64,000 nt of DNA, taken from the NCBI GenBank assembly GCA_036481345.1, contig JAZGHU010000015.1, positions 11,900 to 75,899 of the forward strand. The letters are read 5' to 3'. Under the pieces are notes generated by a model. That model searched no databases, had not been told where the DNA came from, and saw nothing but the letters and a program-made list of their open reading frames with translations. Both the position numbers and the translations under genes were made by a program. Origin of the DNA: JAAOYC01 sp036481345 (GTDB lineage: Archaea > Nanobdellota > Nanobdellia > Woesearchaeales > WJKL01). Shown one piece after another: positions 40,688-48,510 of this stretch. Positions within the stretch are counted from its first letter, which is position 1, and each line of letters opens with the position of its first letter.

Positions 40688-41919
40688 GACTTAATTACTT
40701 TAACACTTTTTATTCCTTGTTTTGTTACACTCTCTACTTCAATTACAACATTTTTTAACTGAATTTTTTCTCCTTTTTTAGGTATTCTTTGGAGTTTATG
40801 TTCAATGAATCCAGCTAATGTATCAAAGTGCTCTCCTTTGAGACCTAACTGGAGCATCTTGTTTATCTCTTCAACTGATGCTCTTGCATCTACTCTTATC
40901 AGTTTAGGATGGACTTTTTTGACATAGACACTTCTCCTTTCACTTCTATCAAATATGTCTCCTACAATCTCTTCTAGAATATCTTCAACTGTCACTAATC
41001 CTGAAACATTTCCATATTCATTAACTACAATTGCTAAGGGGGCCTTTTTAGTCTCAAATTCAGAAAGCAAAGCATCGATTTTCTTGGATCTTGGGACAAA
41101 GAATGGTTTTTTTGAGATGTTTTTTACTTTCACATCTAATCTTTTGTTTTTTGCATATTTCAAAACATCATCTACATCTAGAATACCGACAATATTGTCT
41201 CTTGTGTTCATATAAACAGGATATCTAGAATAAGGAGATTTTACAACAAAGTCAATTATTTCTTTTAATTTTTTATTTCCATCAACCATATCTATATTTG
41301 CTTTTGGAGTCATTATGCTTATGACTTTAGTTCCTTCGAATTCCAGAACATTGTGTATCATTGCTCCAGCTTCTTTATTTAGAATTCCTTCTTTAACACC
41401 CATTGTTACAATTGTTTTAAGTTCTTCTTCTGAAATCTTTTTTTGTTTCTTTTCTCCAAATAATCTTGAAATCCCTCTTGACATCATTTCAAAGACATAT
41501 ACAATAGGAAGTAGAGCAAGCGATAATAGTTCAATAGGTCTTGCAACAATTAATGATATTTTTTTGGCATGCTGTGTTGCTAATGTTTTTGGAGTTATTT
41601 CTCCAAATATCAAAATTAGAAATGTCATTACCCCTGTTGCTATTCCAACTCCTTTTGAACCGAATAAATCTGTGAAAATAACAGTTGCAAGAGCTGCAGC
41701 CCCAATATTAACTAAATTGTTTCCAATTAAGATTGTAATCAGTAGTCTGTAGGGGTTTTGCTTTAGTCTATGCAGTGATTTTGAGCCAAGTTTTTTTTGT
41801 CTAAGCAATGTATTAACTTTAATCCTACTTAATGACATCAAAGCTGTTTCTATTCCTGAGAAAAAAGCTGAGAAAATTATTAAGACAACTAGTATTATAA
41901 TCTGAGTTTGTAATGTCAT
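40684..41919 (-). CDS. CNNM/CorC-HlyC family membrane protein
   Basis: 411 residues. The N-terminal DUF21/CNNM membrane domain (IIFSAFFSGIETALMSLSRI, then IFGEITPKTLATQHAKKI) is followed by a pair of CBS domains (IMTPKANIDMVDGNKKLKE; VNEYGNVSGLVTVEDILEEI). A C-terminal CorC-HlyC domain ends the chain (RVDARASVEEINKMLQLGL). The family is linked to magnesium or other cation export. A GAGGTAA ribosome-binding site precedes the ATG. Confidence 0.94.
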   Translation of the reverse strand: MTLQTQIIILVVLIIFSAFFSGIETALMSLSRIKVNTLLRQKKLGSKSLHRLKQNPYRLLITILIGNNLVNIGAAALATVIFTDLFGSKGVGIATGVMTFLILIFGEITPKTLATQHAKKISLIVARPIELLSLALLPIVYVFEMMSRGISRLFGEKKQKKISEEELKTIVTMGVKEGILNKEAGAMIHNVLEFEGTKVISIMTPKANIDMVDGNKKLKEIIDFVVKSPYSRYPVYMNTRDNIVGILDVDDVLKYAKNKRLDVKVKNISKKPFFVPRSKKIDALLSEFETKKAPLAIVVNEYGNVSGLVTVEDILEEIVGDIFDRSERRSVYVKKVHPKLIRVDARASVEEINKMLQLGLKGEHFDTLAGFIEHKLQRIPKKGEKIQLKNVVIEVESVTKQGIKSVKVIKS

Positions 41920-41990
41920 TATTTACCTCTTTTTTAATATTTTTGGATTAAAAGTTTTTAAATATATCGAATAATTTGATTAATAGCAAT

Positions 41991-42000
41991 CTTTATAAGG
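41991..42000 (+). promoter_or_regulatory. TATA box of tRNA-His
   Basis: CTTTATAAGG, centred about 30 nt before the tRNA 5' end (42026), predicts a start a few bases upstream of the tRNA. Confidence 0.55.
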
Positions 42001-42025
42001 AATAATAGAATTTAATTTATTTAAT

Positions 42026-42127
42026 GGCGATCGTAGTTTAATGGTAGAATATAAGGTTGTGGTCCTTATGGCGCGAGTTCGATTTGGTCAAACGGTTCGT
42101 TTGGCAACGAAAGTCTCGCCGATCGCC
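42026..42127 (+). tRNA. tRNA-His (anticodon GTG) interrupted by a 30-nt insert in the T-loop
   Basis: The encoded G(-1) and acceptor GCGATCG pair with CGATCGC plus C73. The anticodon stem is TAAGG/CCTTA with loop TT-GTG-GT, giving histidine. The T-stem GCGAG/CTCGC is interrupted in its loop. TTCGAT at 42078-42083 is followed by 30 extra bases (42084-42113) and then T-CTCGC; removing them restores the normal loop TTCGATT. Loop bases TTCG can pair with CGAA near the insert end. The 3' junction then lies in a 3-base AG|T bulge, as in a splicing-endonuclease site. CAAACG/CGTTTG forms a hairpin inside the insert. Confidence 0.85.
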
Positions 42128-42150
42128 CTCTTATCATAATAAAAGCGCAA

Positions 42151-42160
42151 GGTTTTTAAA
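42151..42160 (+). promoter_or_regulatory. TATA box of the uS13 operon
   Basis: GGTTTTTAAA, 26 nt before about 42182, places transcription start at the base of the leader hairpin (42186). Confidence 0.55.
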
Positions 42161-42185
42161 TCAACCAGCGTTTTCCTAATAAATC

Positions 42186-42237
42186 AGCCCGAGTTCATTA
42201 TGAGCGCACAGGGTAGTCATAATAGACTTCTTGGGCT
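42186..42237 (+). promoter_or_regulatory. Structured 5' leader of the uS13 operon
   Basis: A long hairpin: AGCCC (42186-42190) pairs with GGGCT (42233-42237), and ATTATGA (42197-42203) pairs exactly with TCATAAT (42217-42223). The 13-base apical loop is GCGCACAGGGTAG. It ends 8 bases before the uS13 ATG at 42246. Ribosomal operon leaders often bind one of their own products; uS4 or uS13 would be candidates. The structure is seen; the regulatory role is inferred. Confidence 0.55.
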
Positions 42238-42245
42238 TATACACA

Positions 42246-42725
42246 ATGGAACAAAAAAAAGAATTTAAACATTTAGTAAGAATCGCAAATACTGATTTGC
42301 CAGGAGAAAAACCAATAGGCTTTGCTCTGAAAAGGATTAAAGGTGTTAATTTTCAATTAGCAAATGCTATTTGCAATATAGCTAATATGGACAAGCAGAA
42401 GAAAACAGGAGAACTTTCTGATGAAGAAATTAACAAATTAGATGCAATAGTCAAAGATCCTTTAAAATCAGGGGCGCCTGTTTGGATGGTTAACAGAAGA
42501 AAGGATTCTGAAACAGGAGAAGATAGACATATTATAACTAATGATTTGATATTCACAAAAGATAATGATATTAAATTAATGAGAAAGATCAAATCTTACA
42601 AAGGAGTGAGACATTCTGCAGGAGCTCCAGTAAGAGGACAAAGAACTAAATCTAATTTTAGAAAATCAAAAGGAAAAGTAATGGGTGTTAAGAGAAAAGC
42701 AGGAGCTAAATCAGGTAGAACTTAA
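42246..42725 (+). CDS. rps13: 30S ribosomal protein uS13
   Basis: Small-subunit head protein contacting the 50S, 159 residues. It has KHLVRIANTDLPGEKPIGFA, the helix-hairpin-helix part with IKGVNFQLANAICNIA, and the C-terminal SYKGVRHSAGAPVRGQRTKS. Length is normal for archaea. ATG 42246 is chosen because the frame upstream (TTG 42231) lies within the leader hairpin. Confidence 0.97.
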   Translation: MEQKKEFKHLVRIANTDLPGEKPIGFALKRIKGVNFQLANAICNIANMDKQKKTGELSDEEINKLDAIVKDPLKSGAPVWMVNRRKDSETGEDRHIITNDLIFTKDNDIKLMRKIKSYKGVRHSAGAPVRGQRTKSNFRKSKGKVMGVKRKAGAKSGRT

Positions 42726-42727
42726 AA

Positions 42728-43360
42728 ATGGGAGATCCAAAAAAGCACAGAAAAACCTTTTCAACGCCAAAAAAGGCATGGGAAAAGGAAAGAATTGACG
42801 AAGAAAAAGAATTAATTAGAGAATATCATTTTAAAAACAAACAGGAAATCTGGAAGCTGAATTCTAAGTTGAGGAATTTTGCAAGACAAGCAAAAAAACT
42901 TATTGCATCAACTACAGAACAGTCTGAAAAAGAAGAGATACAATTATTGACTAAATTAAAAAAACTAGGATTGCTGCCTGAATCGGGAGATCTGGATGAT
43001 GTTCTAGGAATTTCTACTAAAAATATTATTGAAAGAAGACTTCAAAGTATTGCTTTTAAGAATGGATTAGCAAGAACAATGAAGCAAGCAAGACAATTTA
43101 TTGTTCATGGTCATATTTTGGTTGATGGGAAAAAAGTTACTTCACCAAATTATTTGGTTCCTAAGGATAAAGAAGGAAGAGTTGAATTTTATCAAGGTTC
43201 TGCTTTGATTGATCCAATGCATCCTGAGAGAAAACAAGAAGAAAAACTTCCTAAGAAACCAGTTAAGGAAGAGAAAAAAGTACCTAAGAAAAATAAAGCT
43301 GAAGAAAAGAAAGTAGCTCCAAAGAAAGTGGAGAAAAAAGAAGTAAAAAAGGCTGAATAA
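42728..43360 (+). CDS. rps4: 30S ribosomal protein uS4 with Lys-rich tail
   Basis: Assembly-initiating small-subunit protein, 210 residues. GDPKKHRKTFSTPKKAWEKE is the archaeal start. The S4 RNA-binding domain is RRLQSIAFKNGLARTMKQAR with HILVDGKKV. The last 40 residues are Lys/Glu/Pro-rich, another charged tail. Two bases after uS13. Confidence 0.97.
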   Translation: MGDPKKHRKTFSTPKKAWEKERIDEEKELIREYHFKNKQEIWKLNSKLRNFARQAKKLIASTTEQSEKEEIQLLTKLKKLGLLPESGDLDDVLGISTKNIIERRLQSIAFKNGLARTMKQARQFIVHGHILVDGKKVTSPNYLVPKDKEGRVEFYQGSALIDPMHPERKQEEKLPKKPVKEEKKVPKKNKAEEKKVAPKKVEKKEVKKAE

Positions 43361-43361
43361 A

Positions 43362-43823
43362 ATGGAAAGACCGCAAAGAAATCAAGGAAGAGGACAAAGA
43401 CCTCAAGGACGTCAAGGGCCCCCACGATATAGTGGAAATATAAGATGGGGAATAGCTCATATTTATTCTAGTTATAATAATACAATAATTCATATTACAG
43501 ATATTACTGGAACAGAAACTCTTGCAATTGCATCTGGCGGACAAGTTGTTAAAGCTGATAGATTAGAAAGCAGCCCAACAGCCGCAATGACTGCTGCTAA
43601 AAAAGCTGCAGAGACTGCTAAAGAAAAAGGAATACAAGGAATTCATGTTAAGATTAAAGCTCCGGGCGGGCATAATGGTCCAGCAAACCCAGGACCAGGA
43701 GCACAGGCAGCTGTAAGAGCATTATCAAGAGTAGGATTAAGAATAGGAATAATTGAGGATGTAACTCCAATTCCACATGATGGATGTAGGAAGAAAGGAG
43801 GAAAAAGAGGTAGGAGGGTATAA
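43362..43823 (+). CDS. rps11: 30S ribosomal protein uS11
   Basis: Platform protein of the small subunit, 153 residues. GIAHIYSSYNNTIIHITDIT, the MTAAKKAAETAKEKGIQGIH helix and the C-terminal DVTPIPHDGCRKKGGKRGRR are diagnostic. The first 25 residues are a Gln/Arg/Gly-rich basic start. One base separates it from uS4, and rpoD (Rpo3) follows immediately. Confidence 0.97.
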   Translation: MERPQRNQGRGQRPQGRQGPPRYSGNIRWGIAHIYSSYNNTIIHITDITGTETLAIASGGQVVKADRLESSPTAAMTAAKKAAETAKEKGIQGIHVKIKAPGGHNGPANPGPGAQAAVRALSRVGLRIGIIEDVTPIPHDGCRKKGGKRGRRV

Positions 43824-43824
43824 G

Positions 43825-44607
43825 ATGGAAGTCAAATTATTAAAGCAGGATAAGGAAAAGAAAAAACTTTCTTTTGTTATAAAAAATTCAACCCCTGTAT
43901 TTGTTAATACTTTAAGAAGAACCATTATAGAAGAAGTTCCAACTTTAGCTATAGAAGATGTTGAAATTAGAGATAATAGTTCTGCACTTTATGATGAAAT
44001 GGTTGCTCATAGATTAGGATTAATTCCAATAAAGACTGATTTGAAATCATATGATCTGCCTAGTGAATGTTCATGCAAAGGAAAAGGATGTTCAAAATGC
44101 ACATTAAAGTTGACTTTAGTTGGAAAAAGCCAAGGATATGTATATTCAAGAGATCTTAAGAGCAAGGATCCTAAATGTGGTTCTGTATATCCAAATATGC
44201 CTATTACTAAGTTATTGAAAGGACAAAAAATAGAGTTAATAGCAACAGCTGTTTTAGGACAAGGAAAAGAACATGCTAAATGGTCTCCTGGAGTTGTGAC
44301 TTATAAAAATTATCCAATAATTGAGATCAATGAAAAAGGAGAAAGCTGTGAAGAAGCATCAATAAAATGTCCTACAAAAGTATTTGAGTTTACTAAAGGG
44401 AAATTAACTGTAGCAAATTTAGAAAAATGTACTTTTTGTAATGCTTGTATAGAAGCATGCCCTGATGGAATAAAAGTAAGTGAAAATAAAACAGATTTTA
44501 TATTTACAATCGAAAGCTGGGGTCAATTAGATCCTAGAGAAATGATTAAAGAAGCAGTTAAAAGATTTCAAAAGAAAACAGACGAGTTTGTTAAGCTCCT
44601 CAAGTAA
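43825..44607 (+). CDS. rpoD: RNA polymerase subunit D (Rpo3) with ferredoxin-like Fe-S motif
   Basis: Assembly-platform subunit of RNA polymerase (bacterial alpha homologue), 260 residues from ATG 43825. The D-domain has FVNTLRRTIIEEVPTLAIED and RLGLIPIKTDL. The insertion domain has CSCKGKGCSKC and, later, KCTFCNACIEACPDG, four cysteines suited to a 4Fe-4S cluster. Cluster-bearing D subunits are known in several archaea. An AGGAGGG ribosome-binding site lies at the end of uS11. Confidence 0.96.
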   Translation: MEVKLLKQDKEKKKLSFVIKNSTPVFVNTLRRTIIEEVPTLAIEDVEIRDNSSALYDEMVAHRLGLIPIKTDLKSYDLPSECSCKGKGCSKCTLKLTLVGKSQGYVYSRDLKSKDPKCGSVYPNMPITKLLKGQKIELIATAVLGQGKEHAKWSPGVVTYKNYPIIEINEKGESCEEASIKCPTKVFEFTKGKLTVANLEKCTFCNACIEACPDGIKVSENKTDFIFTIESWGQLDPREMIKEAVKRFQKKTDEFVKLLK

Positions 44608-44624
44608 GTCGCTTTCGTAGATAT

Positions 44625-44708
44625 GCGAGGGTGGCAGAGTGGCCAAATGCGCAAGGTTGAGGGCCTTGTTCCTTAGTGGATGCGCGAGTTCGAATCTCGT
44701 TCCTCGCA
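44625..44708 (+). tRNA. tRNA-Leu (anticodon GAG)
   Basis: 84 nt without intron. Acceptor GCGAGGG pairs with TCCTCGC, plus discriminator A. The anticodon stem is CAAGG/CCTTG with loop TT-GAG-GG. A long variable arm and the T-loop TTCGAAT are present. CCA is not encoded. It sits between rpoD and eL18 in the same direction; a leucine tRNA at this spot is also known in haloarchaea. Confidence 0.93.
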
Positions 44709-44723
44709 TAATAATTATATAAA

Positions 44724-45086
44724 ATGGCAAAACGTACAGGTTCAACAAACCCTTTATTAAAGGGATTGATTCAGGAATTGAGGAAAAAAGCCAATGAACA
44801 TGGCTGTAATATTTGGAAAAGAGTAGCTGATGATCTAGAAAAACCTTCAAGACAAAGAAGAATTGTTAATCTGTATAAGATAAATAAGTTTACAAAAGAG
44901 AATGAAACTGTGATTGTTCCTGGAAAAGTGCTTTCAGTTGGAGATCTTGATCATAATGTTACTGTAGCAGCATTCACATTTTCAGGATCTGCTTTAGACA
45001 AGATCAACAAAAAAGGAAAAGCAGTTACAATCAATGAATTAATACAAGAAGATCCAAAAGGAAAGAGGATAAGAATATTAGGATAA
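44724..45086 (+). CDS. rpl18e: 50S ribosomal protein eL18
   Basis: Archaeal/eukaryotic large-subunit protein (bacterial L15 fold), 120 residues. STNPLLKGLIQELRKKANEH and IVPGKVLSVGDLDHNVTVAA are typical L18e. It begins 15 bases after the tRNA, so mRNA and tRNA are probably made in one transcript. Confidence 0.96.
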   Translation: MAKRTGSTNPLLKGLIQELRKKANEHGCNIWKRVADDLEKPSRQRRIVNLYKINKFTKENETVIVPGKVLSVGDLDHNVTVAAFTFSGSALDKINKKGKAVTINELIQEDPKGKRIRILG

Positions 45087-45089
45087 AAA

Positions 45090-45506
45090 ATGATAATCAA
45101 TGCTGAAAATTTAATTGTTGGAAGAATAGGAACTGTTGCTGCTAAGAAAGCTTTAATGGGAGAAAAAGTAAATATTGTTAATTGTGAAAAAGCAATAATG
45201 ACTGGAAACAAAAAAGAAATAATAGCAAGATATAAAGAAAAAAGGCAGATGGGGCAAGTATACCATGGACCTTATATCTTAAGAAGACCTGATATGTTTG
45301 TTAAGAGAGCAATAAGAGGAATGCTGCCATATAAGCAAGATAAAGGAAGAAACGCATTTGAAAGAATAAGATGCTATCTTGGTGTGCCTGAAGAATTTAA
45401 AGATAAGGAAATGGAAACAATAAAAAAAGCAAATATTGGAAAAGTTCCTAGTTTAAGATATACTACTGTTAAAGAAATTTGTAAGTCAATGGGGGGAGTT
45501 AAATAA
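45090..45506 (+). CDS. rpl13: 50S ribosomal protein uL13
   Basis: Large-subunit protein, 138 residues. The start is INAENLIVGRIGTVAAKKAL. NCEKAIMTGNKKEIIARYKE and FVKRAIRGMLPYKQDKGRNA complete the archaeal L13 pattern. Three bases from eL18 and two from uS9. Confidence 0.97.
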   Translation: MIINAENLIVGRIGTVAAKKALMGEKVNIVNCEKAIMTGNKKEIIARYKEKRQMGQVYHGPYILRRPDMFVKRAIRGMLPYKQDKGRNAFERIRCYLGVPEEFKDKEMETIKKANIGKVPSLRYTTVKEICKSMGGVK

Positions 45507-45508
45507 AA

Positions 45509-45907
45509 ATGCCAAAGCTAGTACATATGTCAGGAAAGAGAAAAAGAGCAGTAGCAAGAGCTACATTAAAGCCAGGAGTAGGCAAAGTTAGAATTAATAA
45601 TAAGATGATTGATGTTTATGGAACTAAGCTTGCTAGATTGAGAATAAAAGAACCATTGATTTTAGCAGGAGAGATTGCTGCTGGAGTTGATATTATTGTC
45701 AGAGTAAATGGTGGAGGATCAAATTCACAAGCAGAGGCAGCAAGATTGGCAATAGCAAGAGCTTTGGCAAAATATAGCAAAAAATTAGAGAAAGTATTTT
45801 TGAATTATGATAGGCATATGCTGGTTGCAGATGTTAGAAGAAAAGAACCAGCTAAACCAAATAGACATGGAAAAGCTAGAGCAAAAAGGCAAAAATCTTA
45901 CAGATAA
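45509..45907 (+). CDS. rps9: 30S ribosomal protein uS9
   Basis: Small-subunit protein whose C-terminal tail reaches the P-site tRNA, 132 residues. It has SGKRKRAVARATLKPGVGKV, VNGGGSNSQAEAARLAIARA and the basic end KARAKRQKSYR. Length normal. Confidence 0.98.
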   Translation: MPKLVHMSGKRKRAVARATLKPGVGKVRINNKMIDVYGTKLARLRIKEPLILAGEIAAGVDIIVRVNGGGSNSQAEAARLAIARALAKYSKKLEKVFLNYDRHMLVADVRRKEPAKPNRHGKARAKRQKSYR

Positions 45908-45920
45908 AGGTGATAATAAA

Positions 45921-46118
45921 ATGATAATTCCAATAAGATGTTTCAGTTGCGGCAAACCAGTAGGTCATTTATGGGAAGAGTTTAAAGAAAGATCTAGTGC
46001 AGGAGAGCCTAAGAAAAGAGTTATGGATGAATTAGGACTGGAAAGATATTGCTGCAGAGCTTTGTTCATGGGACATGTTGATCTGATCGATACTGCTGGT
46101 AGGTTTAAGAAATTTTAA
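45921..46118 (+). CDS. rpoN: RNA polymerase subunit N (Rpo10)
   Basis: 65-residue zinc-binding subunit of archaeal RNA polymerase. MIIPIRCFSCGKPVGHLWEE and LGLERYCCRALFMGHVDLI carry the CxxC and CC zinc ligands. An AAAGGTGAT ribosome-binding site lies 8 bases before ATG 45921; the longer frame from 45807 is not supported. Last gene of the conserved block. Confidence 0.97.
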   Translation: MIIPIRCFSCGKPVGHLWEEFKERSSAGEPKKRVMDELGLERYCCRALFMGHVDLIDTAGRFKKF

Positions 46119-46127
46119 TTTATTTCT

Positions 46128-46892
46128 TTAAATAAATTCTTTGTATTTTTCTATATATTCTTTATCTTCAAAAATAATTTTTTTGAATATTTCTTGAAAT
46201 TTTTTTAATTGCATTCTATGAGCAAGATGATCAAGATCATAATGATATGTTCCATCATATCCTAATTTAATTAACATATAATTAACTTGAATCATAAATA
46301 GAGAATTATTGATATAAGAAAAAGGGCGTGCATTTATAGCATAAAAATAATATGATGCAATCTTCTTTATGGGATGTGAAGAGTTATCTTCAATTTCTTT
46401 TTTCAAATCTATTAAATGTTTATGACATTCTTTTAAATATAATTCTAGATACACACTTCTTGGATAAATATGGAATCCATTTTTTTTACTATGTGGCCAC
46501 CCTTGTTTAGGTATCTTATGAATTTTGATGAATCTATCTGATTTTGAAGACCCAAAGTATTCTGCTAATTTTTGTTTTTTTAATCTTGTTGATCTAACTC
46601 TTACATTATCTTTTCTAAAATCAAAAGGTTTATTTTTGAACCATTTTTTATATAATCTTGAATCAATTTTTCTATAAGGGCCATTATCATTTTTTCCTAA
46701 TGCAATTATTTTTCTCATATTTTTTAACATGCTTTTATATTCTTTATATTCTATTTTTTTTGAATTATACCATTTATCGAAGAATTCAAAAGCGCCTATA
46801 CAATTTCTAATATATATTTCATTAGCATCCTTTAAAAGATGAGGATATCTTATGAATATATTGTTATTTTTTAATGGAGTTTGTGTTTTCAT
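46128..46892 (-). CDS. Fic-fold protein with a degenerate active-site motif
   Basis: 254 residues. The C-terminal half aligns with the Fic core: HPIKKIASYYFYAIN, then R189-P-F followed by SYINNSLFMIQVNYMLIKLG. It matches HPFxDGNGRxxR...LLxxGY position for position over 24 residues. The catalytic histidine is arginine, and of the loop glycines and arginines only one asparagine remains, so AMP transfer is unlikely. The N-terminal half is basic and unrecognised. It opens an accessory island together with the divergent radical-SAM gene. Confidence 0.5.
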   Translation of the reverse strand: MKTQTPLKNNNIFIRYPHLLKDANEIYIRNCIGAFEFFDKWYNSKKIEYKEYKSMLKNMRKIIALGKNDNGPYRKIDSRLYKKWFKNKPFDFRKDNVRVRSTRLKKQKLAEYFGSSKSDRFIKIHKIPKQGWPHSKKNGFHIYPRSVYLELYLKECHKHLIDLKKEIEDNSSHPIKKIASYYFYAINARPFSYINNSLFMIQVNYMLIKLGYDGTYHYDLDHLAHRMQLKKFQEIFKKIIFEDKEYIEKYKEFI

Positions 46893-46990
46893 TCTAGGAT
46901 TTTTTTCATTTTAAATTTTAACTGCAACATCTTTAATAAATTTTTTGATGAATACCAATATTTTTAAATGAGAATAATAAAACATTAAAA

Positions 46991-48487
46991 ATGAAGGTAT
47001 TATTTATATATCCTAATTTGAAGGGAAATGATGTTAATATAGGTATTAGTCTACTTTCAGCAATTTTAAAAGAAAAGTCACATGAAGTAAAAGTAATACA
47101 TATCAATGAATCGTTGGGAATCCCTTTTGATTTTGAATTAATAAAAAAAGAAATAATCTCTTTTAATCCTGATTTGATAGGAATTTCTGCAAATACTACT
47201 CATTTTTCTATGGGCATTAAAATTGCAAAATTCATTAAGGATAAAATGACAGAAGAAGTCCCCATTGTTTTTGGTGGTGTTCATACAACCCTTAATCCAG
47301 ACGAAATTTTAAAATTTGATTGTATTGATATGTTGGTAGTTGGAGAAGGAGAGGAAGCAATAGTTGAATTAGTAGAAAAACTTGGAAAAAAAGAAGACAT
47401 TTCAGAAATTCAGAATTTATGGCTGAAAAAAAATGACAAAATTATCAAGAATCCATTAAGAAGATTCATACCTTTAGATAAGCTGCCTCCAATGGATGTC
47501 AGTATCTGGGATTTTCAGAAAGTTATTGATTCCAAAAAGGGATGGGTTAATGTTAGTTTAAATAGGGGGTGCCTTAATAATTGCACGTATTGTTTTAATA
47601 AATCATATAAAACTATTTATTCCAAATATTGTATTAACAAAACAGATAATTATTTGAGGATTGGGGATTACACTACAAAAATCAAAGAAATTAAAGATAT
47701 TTTAAATTCTTATGAAGGGGTAAAGATTATACGTTTTGTTGATGATGATTTTTTACTGAATGATTCAATTATTGAATTCATGAATATATTCAAAAAAGAG
47801 ATAAATTTACCTTTTGTAATTAATGCCCATATAAACTCTGTCAATGAAGAGAAATTAATAGCACTCAAAAAAAATAATTGTCATCTTTTAGGAATTGGAG
47901 TAGAATGTGCTAATGAAAATATTCGTAAAGAAATTTTAAATAGGCATATGTCAAATCAACAAATTAGAGAAAAAATAAAATTAATAAAAAAAATAGGAGT
48001 AAGATTAATGAATTATATTATGTTTGGTTTTCCTACTGAAACAAAACAAAATGTAATTGAAACCTTAAAATTAAATTCTGAATCTCAACCAGATATTGTA
48101 AGAAGCAGCATATTTTTTCCGTGTGAAGGAACTGAATTGTATTCTATATGTGAAAAACTTGAGCTTATATCTCATTCAAAGGATCAGAATCTTTTTACTT
48201 ATTTTGAAAAAAGCGTGTTAAATTTTAATGATGATTTCAAATTATTTTTAGAAAAAGTTCAAAAATATCTTGATTGTTATTTGAATTATTATAATGAAAA
48301 TCTTTCTTCAAAATATGGTGCTCTTATTGCTATGATTAATAATTTATCTAGGGAACAATGGGGTGATGAAGAAGTTCATAAAGAAATTCAAAAAATGAGG
48401 GAGTCTATATCTCAAGATTTATGTTCAAAAAAAACATTTCATTATGCTATGAGATTCACATCTTATTTTGCAGTAAGAATAAATTAG
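46991..48487 (+). CDS. B12-binding-domain radical SAM enzyme
   Basis: 498 residues. The N-terminal cobalamin-binding-like domain has FIYPNLKGNDVNIGISLLSA, LIGISANTTHFSMGIKIAKF and VFGGVHTTLNPDEIL. The radical-SAM domain has the cluster motif RGCLNNCTYCFN at about 195-206 and later LGIGVECANENIRKEIL. The classical DxHxxG cobalamin motif is not visible. The enzyme probably modifies a lipid, cofactor or small molecule; the substrate is unknown. A TATTTTTAAATG element 26 nt upstream suggests a leaderless start. Confidence 0.85.
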   Translation: MKVLFIYPNLKGNDVNIGISLLSAILKEKSHEVKVIHINESLGIPFDFELIKKEIISFNPDLIGISANTTHFSMGIKIAKFIKDKMTEEVPIVFGGVHTTLNPDEILKFDCIDMLVVGEGEEAIVELVEKLGKKEDISEIQNLWLKKNDKIIKNPLRRFIPLDKLPPMDVSIWDFQKVIDSKKGWVNVSLNRGCLNNCTYCFNKSYKTIYSKYCINKTDNYLRIGDYTTKIKEIKDILNSYEGVKIIRFVDDDFLLNDSIIEFMNIFKKEINLPFVINAHINSVNEEKLIALKKNNCHLLGIGVECANENIRKEILNRHMSNQQIREKIKLIKKIGVRLMNYIMFGFPTETKQNVIETLKLNSESQPDIVRSSIFFPCEGTELYSICEKLELISHSKDQNLFTYFEKSVLNFNDDFKLFLEKVQKYLDCYLNYYNENLSSKYGALIAMINNLSREQWGDEEVHKEIQKMRESISQDLCSKKTFHYAMRFTSYFAVRIN

Positions 48488-48510
48488 TTCTATAATTGAT
48501 CAAATATAAC

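Noticed and set aside
42083..42114. tRNA-His read as a broken pseudogene
   Set aside because: All other arms pair perfectly and removing exactly 30 nt restores the consensus T-loop, so an intron explains it better.
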